From: Oceanococcus sp964629015
GTDB lineage: Bacteria > Pseudomonadota > Gammaproteobacteria > Nevskiales > Oceanococcaceae
Direction of reading: 5' to 3'
DNA: 64,000 nt
Assembly (NCBI GenBank): GCA_964629015.1
Contig: CAZVMN010000001.1
Coordinates: 1-64,000 of the forward strand
Shown here: one piece after another, positions 17,160-24,533 of the stretch
Position numbering within the stretch: the first letter of the stretch is position 1
How the letters are laid out: each line of letters opens with the position of its first letter
Translations under genes and position numbers: made by a program
Notes under the pieces: generated by a model
Database searches by the model: none
Seen by the model: the letters and a program-made list of their open reading frames with translations, nothing else
Told to the model about the DNA's origin: nothing

Positions 17160-17833
17160 GCTGAGGTTTCCGCCGGCAGGTAACGGGCTTCTTCTCGCTG
17201 GATTTTGTAGACCAGATCCAAGCCCAGCACCGATTGCACGCGCGCCCACAGCACAGGCTGCTGACGCTGCAAACGTTCCAACACGGCGCGCGGCCAAGCT
17301 CGCAGTTCGGCATCGCCCACCAAACGCACGGTCGCGCTGGCGGCACGTCCGGTCAGCAGGCTCATTTCACCAACGAAACACGGCGCCTGCACACGCCGCT
17401 GAGGTTGACCCCATTTTTCCATGATCAAACCGCCACTGGACAACCAGTACAGGGCATCCGGCGTCTGTCCTTCACGGGTCAACTCGGCCGCGTGCACTTG
17501 GCGTACCTCGGCCAGCTCCCAAAAACGCAGGAACTCACCGGCTCTCAATGCGGCGAAATGCGCTTCATAGGTTTGACGCAGCGCTTCGGGTATCGCCACC
17601 GCACGCCGTTCACGCAGTATCCGCACCACCCAGTAGGTGTTGATTGAAACCAGCACCAAATTCCAACCGGCAATGGCCATAACGCCGCGACTGATGGCAT
17701 ACACCGCCACCACGCTTTGGGCCACGGCCAGCAAGGCACGCAACCACAACACATCGCGCGCCAGCAGAGCGACCAGTTGCAGCAGATAGCCCAAATGGAC
17801 CAGATACCCCAGCAGTAAAGTCCACTCTGCCAT
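17156..17833 (-). CDS. Popeye-like membrane protein with cNMP-binding-type domain
   Basis: This 225-residue protein has three hydrophobic helices in residues 5-75, then a soluble cyclic-nucleotide-binding-type domain (about 95-200). The N-terminal part, with DVLWLRALLAVAQS and AGWNLVLVSINTYWVVRILRER, resembles Popeye (POPDC) proteins, best known from animal muscle and found sporadically in bacteria. The phosphate-binding-cassette region is FVGEMSLLTGRAASATVR. Gly155-Glu156 are kept, but the position normally held by the phosphate-contacting Arg (equivalent to residue 165) is Ala. It lies 9 bases after dnaQ and is probably co-transcribed. Whether it binds a nucleotide is unknown. Confidence 0.75.
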   Translation of the reverse strand: MAEWTLLLGYLVHLGYLLQLVALLARDVLWLRALLAVAQSVVAVYAISRGVMAIAGWNLVLVSINTYWVVRILRERRAVAIPEALRQTYEAHFAALRAGEFLRFWELAEVRQVHAAELTREGQTPDALYWLSSGGLIMEKWGQPQRRVQAPCFVGEMSLLTGRAASATVRLVGDAELRAWPRAVLERLQRQQPVLWARVQSVLGLDLVYKIQREEARYLPAETSA

Positions 17834-17842
17834 GGCCTGCCC

Positions 17843-18559
17843 CTAGGCCGTTTCGTCCGTCCACAGGCAGTCACCTGCCGCTGCACGCAAACGATCCAGA
17901 TAGGCCGCGTGGGCAGAGCACTCCGCCTCGTTGGCCAATTGCACTCGCGGCTGCTTGCCCAAGGCTGCGATGACCTCGGCGACGGTGCGCCCGGGATTGC
18001 TCTCGTCCACGCCGCTGCTCAGTTGCAGCTTGTTCTGCCCCCCGGTAAGCAGCAAATAGACTTCCGCCAGCAACTCGGCATCAAGCAACGCGCCGTGCAG
18101 GTCGCGACCGGAATTGTCGACTTCGTAGCGCTTGCACAGCGCATCCAGTGAGTTGCGTTGGCCGGGATGTTTTTTGCGCGCCACCAGCAAGGAGTCGATA
18201 ACCTCCCCGGGCGGCGGCCAATCGGCGGAACGGCCACAACGTTCGAATTCGACGGCGAGAAAGCCCATGTCGAACTCAGCATTGTGGATCACCAGCTTGG
18301 CGTCGCCGATGAAGTCGAGCAGTTCATCGGTAATTTCCGCGAACTTGGGCTTGTCGCGCAGCTGCTCCATGGTGATGCCATGCACCGCCATCGCGCCTTC
18401 GTCGATGCTCCGCCCCGGATTGATGTACTGGTGATAGCTGCGCCCAGTGATCCGCCGATCGATGATTTCCAGGCAACCCACCTCGATAATCGAGTGATCC
18501 GCGGCTTCCAGACCGGTGGTTTCCGTATCCAGCACGATTTCGCGTTCAACAGCATTCAT
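17843..18559 (-). CDS. dnaQ: DNA polymerase III epsilon subunit, 3'-5' exonuclease
   Basis: This 238-residue proofreading exonuclease belongs to the replicative polymerase. The DEDDh residues are visible: DTETTG (motif I, residues 11-16), HNAEFDMGFL (motif II, about 92-101), and HGALLDAELLAEVY (motif III with the catalytic His and Asp). The C-terminal tail, which binds the alpha subunit in E. coli, is less conserved. The ATG overlaps the rnhA stop by four bases, matching the coupled arrangement here rather than the E. coli divergent one. Confidence 0.96.
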   Translation of the reverse strand: MNAVEREIVLDTETTGLEAADHSIIEVGCLEIIDRRITGRSYHQYINPGRSIDEGAMAVHGITMEQLRDKPKFAEITDELLDFIGDAKLVIHNAEFDMGFLAVEFERCGRSADWPPPGEVIDSLLVARKKHPGQRNSLDALCKRYEVDNSGRDLHGALLDAELLAEVYLLLTGGQNKLQLSSGVDESNPGRTVAEVIAALGKQPRVQLANEAECSAHAAYLDRLRAAAGDCLWTDETA

Positions 18560-18990
18560 TTGTACGGCTCCATGCCCTTGCGGGCGAGTTCGTCGGCACG
18601 CTCATTCCCGGCATCGCCGCTGTGACCCTTGACCCAATGCCAGGTCACATCATGGCGCGCGGTGGCTTCATCCAGGGCCTGCCACAGATCCTGATTCTTG
18701 ACCGGCTTGCCCGCGGCGGTGCGCCATTGTTTTCGCTTCCAGTTGGCCATCCACTGGGTTATGCCCTGCCGCAGATAGGTCGAATCGGTATACAGATCCA
18801 CCACACAGGCACGTTTGAGCGTGTTCAGCGCTTCAATTGCGCCACGCATCTCCATGCGGTTATTGGTGGTCGCGGCTTCGCCACCGCACAAATCGCGCTC
18901 CTGACCGTTGTAGCTCAGCCACGCACCCCAACCACCAGGCCCGGGGTTACCACTGCACGCACCGTCGGTGTAGATGGTCACGCGGCTCAC
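18556..18990 (-). CDS. rnhA: Ribonuclease HI
   Basis: This 144-residue type 1 RNase H cuts RNA in RNA-DNA hybrids. Present are YTDGACSGNPGPGGWG with the first catalytic Asp, NNRMEMRGAIEAL with the Glu, LYTDSTYLRQGI with the second Asp, and WHWVKGHSGDAGNERADELA with the final His and Asp. The length and the basic handle region WKRKQWRTAAGKPVKN match the E. coli enzyme. It overlaps both neighbours by four bases. Confidence 0.97.
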   Translation of the reverse strand: MSRVTIYTDGACSGNPGPGGWGAWLSYNGQERDLCGGEAATTNNRMEMRGAIEALNTLKRACVVDLYTDSTYLRQGITQWMANWKRKQWRTAAGKPVKNQDLWQALDEATARHDVTWHWVKGHSGDAGNERADELARKGMEPYK

Positions 18991-19724
18991 TGCGTCGGGC
19001 CCGGCGGGCTAAGCGGCACGACAACCCGCGCGCTGTTGCGCGTGGCCACGCCATCGATACCTGCCACCGCACTGCGCTGCCACACCGGTCGTTGCACCGG
19101 ATTGGCAGGAATGCGCCGTTTGCGCGCACGAATGAGATACACCGGCGCAAACCAGCCGGTCACCGGCGCCAACCAGCGCAAGGGTTGCTGCAACCATTGC
19201 GGCGGCTGGCGTTGCGGGCCGAAGCGTTGGCATTCGACCACTTCATAGTCGAGCAGTCGCAGCCAGTCTTGAATGCGGCCGCTGCGCAGCGGCCGTGTAT
19301 TCAGCGGAAGCGCAGGATAGCGGCGCAACAACCACTGCCACACGCCCCAGAAACTGTGCGGGTTGAACCCCAGAATCAGGAGTTGGCCGCGCGCGCTCAA
19401 TGCACGATCAACCTCACGCAACAAGCTGTGCGCTGAGGGTGCTGATTCCAAACTGTGCGCCAGAAGCACCGCATCAACACTGTTGCCGGCCAACGGCAAT
19501 GCTGACAAATCGCAGCGCACATCCACATGCTCGGAGGGACCAAGCACGCCACTGCGCCAGTGCGGCGCTGGACTGAGCAGCCCGCGGCCCCAGCTGCCAA
19601 CCTGGAGAATGCTGCGACCAAACAAACAGGTCACCGCCTGGTTGATGTGCGTTTTCTCAGCGCTCAGAACGGCCTGGCCACGCGACGTGTCCAACCAGGC
19701 CTCGGATGACTTGGCATATTTCAT
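18987..19724 (-). CDS. Class I SAM-dependent methyltransferase (YafS-like)
   Basis: This 245-residue protein has a degenerate Rossmann-type SAM-binding start (SILQVGSWGRGLL), DVRCDLSALPLAGNSVDAVLLAHSLE as the post-I/II region, and REVDRALSARGQLLILGFNP. It corresponds by content and position to YafS, next to gloB and rnhA in E. coli. The substrate is unknown. The Arg/Pro-rich C-terminus (residues 205-245) is variable. It is divergent from gloB, with a 43-base gap between the start codons. Confidence 0.85.
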   Translation of the reverse strand: MKYAKSSEAWLDTSRGQAVLSAEKTHINQAVTCLFGRSILQVGSWGRGLLSPAPHWRSGVLGPSEHVDVRCDLSALPLAGNSVDAVLLAHSLESAPSAHSLLREVDRALSARGQLLILGFNPHSFWGVWQWLLRRYPALPLNTRPLRSGRIQDWLRLLDYEVVECQRFGPQRQPPQWLQQPLRWLAPVTGWFAPVYLIRARKRRIPANPVQRPVWQRSAVAGIDGVATRNSARVVVPLSPPGPTQ

Positions 19725-19767
19725 GCAGAATAGTCAGTCTTCATTTGCACTCCTTGCAGGTCAGCGG

Positions 19768-20538
19768 ATGTACGCGATTTCGCCCATCCCCGCATTTCAA
19801 GACAATTATATTTGGGCCCTGCACTCTGCGGCAGGTGAATGCGTGGTCGTCGACCCCGGAGACGCCGCACCCGTCGAGCAGTTTCTGCAAGCTCAGGGGC
19901 TGCGTCTGCGCGCCATCTTGATTACGCATCACCATCCCGATCATACCGGAGGCATCGCCGCCTTGAGCGCCGCCCCCACGGTCATCGTGTATGGACCGGC
20001 CAATCCCAAGATCCAAGGCATCACTCACCCGCTCGCGGACGGTGATGAACTGCATCTTGAGGCACTCGGAATCGACTTCTCGGTCCTCGCCGTGCCGGGC
20101 CACACACTGGACCACATCGCGTTTTACAGCGCTGCCGAAAATTTGCTGTTTTGCGGCGATACGCTGTTTCACTGCGGCTGCGGACGCCTGTTTGAAGGCA
20201 CCCCGGAGCAAATGTTGAATTCGCTGCAGCGCTTGGCCGCACTGCCCAGCGAAACGGCAGTCTATTGCACCCACGAATACACGCTGGCCAATATGCAGTT
20301 TGCTCAAGCGGTAGAACCCGCCAACGCGGCGCTGGCCGACGCCGTCCGCGACGCGCAGCAACTGCGCCACAATCAGCAACCGACTTTGCCCACTGACATC
20401 GAGACGCAACGGCGAATCAATCCGTTTCTCCGCAGCCACGAGGCCAACATCGTTCGCGCCATACAGGCACGAGAGCCCAGCGCCAGCGGTCCGGTTGAGA
20501 TTTTTGCCGGCCTGCGCGCCTGGAAAGATCAATTTTGA
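19768..20538 (+). CDS. gloB: Hydroxyacylglutathione hydrolase (glyoxalase II)
   Basis: This 256-residue metallo-beta-lactamase-fold enzyme hydrolyses S-lactoylglutathione in methylglyoxal detoxification. The metal motif THHHPDHTGG is at residues about 52-61. Further metal ligands lie in VPGHTLDH and FCGDTLFHCGCGRLFEG, and the glutathione-binding end has YCTHEYTLANMQFA and INPFLRS. I chose the ATG giving MYAISPIPAFQDNYIW, the standard GloB start; the frame upstream overlaps the opposite gene. mltD follows with a one-base overlap. Confidence 0.96.
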   Translation: MYAISPIPAFQDNYIWALHSAAGECVVVDPGDAAPVEQFLQAQGLRLRAILITHHHPDHTGGIAALSAAPTVIVYGPANPKIQGITHPLADGDELHLEALGIDFSVLAVPGHTLDHIAFYSAAENLLFCGDTLFHCGCGRLFEGTPEQMLNSLQRLAALPSETAVYCTHEYTLANMQFAQAVEPANAALADAVRDAQQLRHNQQPTLPTDIETQRRINPFLRSHEANIVRAIQAREPSASGPVEIFAGLRAWKDQF

Positions 20539-21959
20539 TGCGGCGGTTCCTGCTTATCCTGACCATCGTCGGGTGCGCCAGTTGGTGGTCTTCGGCCAGC
20601 GCCTCGGACGACGATTTCTGGACCTGGCTCGCCCCACAGCTGGAAATGGCAGACATCCAGCATGCCGAAATTGATCGCTGGGAAGCACGCTACCGACGCC
20701 GCCATGTCGAGCTGGAGATCATTCTTCAGCGCGGCAAGGATTTCCTGTATCCCCTGGCCATGGCCGTACGTGATCGCGGTATGCCGATGGAAATCGCGCT
20801 GTTACCGATCATCGAAAGTCATCTCAACCCAACTGCGGTGTCCAATCAAGGGGCGCGTGGTTTGTGGCAAATCCTGCCATCGACCGCCGACTACCTCGGT
20901 CTCAAGCATGATTGGTGGAGCGACGAGAGCGCCGACTATCTGATGTCGACGCGTGCGGCCCTGAACTATCTCGACTATCTGCATGATCGCTTTGGCGGCT
21001 GGTTGCTGGCGCTGGCCGCCTACAATGCGGGCGAAGGCCGCATCTGGAGCGAAATGCGCCGTCTCAACCGCCGCGGCGAAGCCTCCGATCTGTGGAACCT
21101 GAATCTCCCTATCCAAACCCAGGTTTATGTGCCCAAATTGCTGGCGCTGGCCCGCGTCCTGCGCGATCCGCATGGCGTTGACCTGCCTCCACTGACCACC
21201 CGACGCAGTTTCACACGCATCAGCACCGACGGCCCGCTGGATGTGGCGCAAATCGCTGAACTGGCGCAACTGAGCGTGGAAAAGGTGTACCGACTCAACC
21301 CTCAACTGTTGCGCTGGAGTCTGCCCCCTGAAGGCCCATACACGGTCTACCTGCCGATAGAAAGCAGCGCCGTGTTTCGCCACGCCTTGGCCAAGCTGCC
21401 AGACAGCGAACGCCGCCATTGGCATCGGCACAAGGTCGCCAGCGGCGAGACTCTGGGTCTCATCGCCAAGCGTTACAACTCCAATGTCAATTTGATTGAG
21501 GCCCTGAATGGGCTGGAGTCCGACACCATCAAGACCGGCCAAATGCTGATCGTCAGCGACCACGAATGGGGTATGGGCCGCGCAACCCTGATGGCCGCCC
21601 GCGAGCGCACTCGCCTGGCCCACGCCCCACGTCCGCAGAAAGCCGGCTATCATCAAGTTGCGCGGGGCGAGTCGCTTTGGAGTATCGCTCGCCTGTACGG
21701 TACGTCTGTCGACAAGTTGCGCAGCCACAACGACCTTAACCCCCGCTCACCTCTGGTGCCTGGGCAATTGCTGCGCACCGGAACCACGGATGGTCGTCAC
21801 AAGGTGTTTTACACCGTGCGCAAGGGTGATGCGCTGTCGTTGATCGCGCAGCGGTATAAGGTTCGGGTGCGGGATATCCAAGCCTGGAACCAGCTTGAAG
21901 GCAGTTTGCTCAAACCGGGGCAGAAATTGGAACTGCGCTTACCGGCAAACTCTGGCTAA
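20538..21959 (+). CDS. mltD: Membrane-bound lytic transglycosylase D with three LysM repeats
   Basis: This 473-residue enzyme cleaves peptidoglycan glycan strands, leaving 1,6-anhydro ends. A signal sequence ends in a lipobox-like TIVGC (Cys13), so it is probably an outer-membrane lipoprotein. The SLT domain has PIIESHLNPTAVSNQGARGL with the catalytic Glu, then LWQILPSTA and LAAYNAGEGRI. Three LysM repeats follow, starting near residues 295, 372 and 420 (HKVASGETL, YHQVARGESL, FYTVRKGDAL). The start is an ATG sharing its A with the gloB stop. Confidence 0.95.
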   Translation: MRRFLLILTIVGCASWWSSASASDDDFWTWLAPQLEMADIQHAEIDRWEARYRRRHVELEIILQRGKDFLYPLAMAVRDRGMPMEIALLPIIESHLNPTAVSNQGARGLWQILPSTADYLGLKHDWWSDESADYLMSTRAALNYLDYLHDRFGGWLLALAAYNAGEGRIWSEMRRLNRRGEASDLWNLNLPIQTQVYVPKLLALARVLRDPHGVDLPPLTTRRSFTRISTDGPLDVAQIAELAQLSVEKVYRLNPQLLRWSLPPEGPYTVYLPIESSAVFRHALAKLPDSERRHWHRHKVASGETLGLIAKRYNSNVNLIEALNGLESDTIKTGQMLIVSDHEWGMGRATLMAARERTRLAHAPRPQKAGYHQVARGESLWSIARLYGTSVDKLRSHNDLNPRSPLVPGQLLRTGTTDGRHKVFYTVRKGDALSLIAQRYKVRVRDIQAWNQLEGSLLKPGQKLELRLPANSG

Positions 21960-21971
21960 GGCCAAGAAGGA

Positions 21972-22000
21972 TTGACAAAATTTTGACACCCAACATGGAT
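21972..22000 (+). promoter_or_regulatory. Candidate sigma-70 promoter upstream of the TPR/ExbBD cluster
   Basis: A perfect TTGACA (21972-21977) is followed after 17 bases by ATGGAT, a weak -10. A second TTGACA-like copy (TTTTGACACC) lies 9 bases on. The rest of the 232-base gap up to the first gene of the cluster holds no gene I can support. It would give a leader of about 180 bases. Confidence 0.4.
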
Positions 22001-22191
22001 GATGGCTGTCACGGTTTCTACGGTTGTTTAGAAATCACCGTCAAGGTGCGGCAATGGGCCGTTCGTCATCCCTCAAATAGAGTTGTTACGTGCGTATCGT
22101 TAAACTTGCCGTCCAGAGCGTGGTCAATAGCCTTTCCGGCGAAAAAGTCGGCCCGCACACTCCCGCTGTCCAATAGAGAAAGCACCTGAAC

Positions 22192-22743
22192 ATGGCTCCA
22201 GCGCGCACCGTGATTCTCCTGCTATGTGCCCTGAGTGGCCTGGGCTCAGCCTGGGCTGAAGATCAGCGCCAGCATCTGTCCGACCTGCGACTCCTTGATA
22301 CGGAAATCCAGGGCATCAAACAATCCGTGCTCGACCTCGAGCGCGATATGGCCAAGCTGGAAGACACCCAGCTCTATCCGCCAGCGCAACAGCTGCGTGT
22401 CTTCCTGACCATGGAAGTCTTCGACTTTGAGCTCGAAAACGTTGAACTGATGCTCGGTGATACCGCCCTCGACAGCCATGAGTATTCCGCGCGCGAGGTT
22501 TACGCGCTGCGCAAAGGCGGCGTCCAGCAATTGTTTCTGGGTAATATCTCGCCCGGGGTACATACCCTCAAAGCGCGCTTTAACGGGCATTTTGAATCCA
22601 GCGACAGCGATCAACCCTACGAAAAATCGATCGAAGTCAGCTTCCGCAAAGACACCACGCCACAGTGGCTTGAGCTGCGCATCGACCGCAGCAGCGGCCA
22701 GCAGCTCAATGTCCGCGTGTTCCAGCGGGAGGCAACGGAATGA
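22192..22743 (+). CDS. Periplasmic coiled-coil protein, first gene of Glt/Agl-like cluster
   Basis: This 183-residue protein has a clear signal peptide (cleavage near LGSAWA-ED, residue 22). A short coiled coil follows (about 25-62, rich in Leu, Asp and Glu). The C-terminal beta-rich domain contains VFLTMEVFDFELENVELML and ISPGVHTLKARFNGHF, reminiscent of a small PEGA/Ig-like fold. I do not recognise a named family. The stop overlaps the next start by four bases, so it belongs to the motor cluster. It is probably exported and could be a scaffold for the TPR partners. Confidence 0.8.
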   Translation: MAPARTVILLLCALSGLGSAWAEDQRQHLSDLRLLDTEIQGIKQSVLDLERDMAKLEDTQLYPPAQQLRVFLTMEVFDFELENVELMLGDTALDSHEYSAREVYALRKGGVQQLFLGNISPGVHTLKARFNGHFESSDSDQPYEKSIEVSFRKDTTPQWLELRIDRSSGQQLNVRVFQREATE

Positions 22744-24533
22744 GTCGCTTATCCAAACTTCTTGCGGTCACGCTCGGCACCGGGCTGGCCATCAGCACGG
22801 CCACGGCGTACGAACCGGACGCCGGGACTTTCGCTTTCAACCGGGCTCTATATGAGCACTACAGCCGGGATCATTTGAGCGCAGCGGTTACTGCTCTCAA
22901 TCTTCCGGAAGAACAACGTGATGAGCGCGTCGAAGCCTTTATCGCGGACAACCTTCTGCACTACGGGCTGTACGCCGATGCGCAGCGTCGTCTGCGCCCG
23001 CTTCTGGCGCAAGGTGGTCTTGACGCCCAGACCCGCGCCGAACTGTGGATGAATCTGGCGCGCTACGAATACGAGCGCGGCTACCTGAATTCGGCGGAAA
23101 CCACGTTGACCGAAATGCGCGTGGATGTTGGTGCGCGGCGTTTGCGCACTGAACGCAACCAGATGCTGGCGCAGCTTCAGCTGATGGATGGGCGTGCCGC
23201 TGAAGCGGTCACAACCTTGATCGAAGGGCGCACCTACGCCAAATCCGAATTTGCGCGCTACAACCTCGGCATAGCATTCATCGCTTCCGGCGATGTGCGA
23301 CGCGGGCGTATCGAACTCGACAAACTCGGGCGTACGGTGGTCAACGATCCCACCGAACACGCTCTGCGGGATCGCGCCAATCTGACTCTGGCTTACAACT
23401 ACCTGTCCGAAGCCAAAGGCGCATCCGCCAAACCCGTGCTCAAACGCATCCGTCTGGAAGGCCCCTACTCCGATGAGGCCCTGCTGGGTTTGGGTTGGGC
23501 CGAGATCGCCGGCGACAAGGCTGACGATATCCGCCTGACCGATATGGACAACGATGACACCATCGGTGGGCTGGTCGGCGCCATCCTGCGCCCTGGGCGG
23601 GTTGATGAAGACTTGCGCAGCCGTCTGGGCATGCTCAACTCGCGTGCGACCGCCGGCAGCGAAGAGGAACGCTTCCGCAAAGCCTTGGTGCCTTGGCTGG
23701 CGCTGGATGACCGTGACCCGAAAAAACCCGCGGTCCTGGAAGTCCAGCTGGCGATTCCCTTCGCGCTCGACACGCTGGGTGAGCGCGAGCGCGCACAGAT
23801 GTTCTACGAGCGCGCCATCGAACGCCTTGAAGCGGGCCGCAGTGGCCTGGAAAAGGCCATGGACGGCATCCTCAGTGGTCGCATGATCGAAACCATGATT
23901 CGCCGCGATCGCGACCGCGAGTCCGGCTGGAACTGGCGCCTGCGTGACCTACCCGATGCCCCAGAAACCTACTATCTGGCGGAAATTCTGGGTGAGCATC
24001 GCTTTCAGGAAGCACTCAAAAACTACCGCGATCTGAAGCAACTGCAGCGCAAACTGGCACGCCATCGTGTGACCCTGGAAATGGCCGGCAGCGGTGCCGG
24101 TCAGGCCACCGTGCCTGCGCCGGAGTTGTTCCGCCAACGACTCGCCGACCAACCGCCAATGTGGCAAAACATCGCACCCGAGCTGCGTTTGGAAACCCGC
24201 CTGGGGCGCTTCCCGCGCAATGAAACATTGGAAGGCTTGCTGGCCTGGACCTATCGCTACGCCCCCAAGATCGCTCTGCAGCTGGAAGACCAGCACGGCG
24301 CCTTCGTCCAGGGCCCCAGCCAATCGGCGCTGGCCATGATGGAACGTATCGACGTCCTGCTCGAACGTATCAATCCGTTGTTGCAGCGTCAGCGCGCGCT
24401 GCTGGAATCGATCGCCGTCGCGGGCATGCAAGAACACACCGCCATGTTGACGCGTTACCTGATCGACGCCCGTTTCGCCCTGGCCCGTCTTTATGACGAA
24501 GCCCAGGCTGATATTGAGGAAGATGATCAATGA
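22740..24533 (+). CDS. Exported TPR-like protein of the Glt/Agl-like cluster
   Basis: This 597-residue protein has a signal peptide (cleavage near STATA-YEPD, residue 23). A helical repeat array then runs over residues 30-250 with TPR-like periodicity (LHYGLYADAQRRLRPLLAQG, YNLGIAFIASGDVRRGRIEL). A middle region holds FYERAIERLEAG, and the C-terminal 150 residues are helical. No enzyme motif was seen. It resembles the large TPR proteins found beside TolQ/TolR-type motors. Four-base overlaps join it to both neighbours, so a stoichiometric complex is likely. Confidence 0.8.
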   Translation: MSRLSKLLAVTLGTGLAISTATAYEPDAGTFAFNRALYEHYSRDHLSAAVTALNLPEEQRDERVEAFIADNLLHYGLYADAQRRLRPLLAQGGLDAQTRAELWMNLARYEYERGYLNSAETTLTEMRVDVGARRLRTERNQMLAQLQLMDGRAAEAVTTLIEGRTYAKSEFARYNLGIAFIASGDVRRGRIELDKLGRTVVNDPTEHALRDRANLTLAYNYLSEAKGASAKPVLKRIRLEGPYSDEALLGLGWAEIAGDKADDIRLTDMDNDDTIGGLVGAILRPGRVDEDLRSRLGMLNSRATAGSEEERFRKALVPWLALDDRDPKKPAVLEVQLAIPFALDTLGERERAQMFYERAIERLEAGRSGLEKAMDGILSGRMIETMIRRDRDRESGWNWRLRDLPDAPETYYLAEILGEHRFQEALKNYRDLKQLQRKLARHRVTLEMAGSGAGQATVPAPELFRQRLADQPPMWQNIAPELRLETRLGRFPRNETLEGLLAWTYRYAPKIALQLEDQHGAFVQGPSQSALAMMERIDVLLERINPLLQRQRALLESIAVAGMQEHTAMLTRYLIDARFALARLYDEAQADIEEDDQ

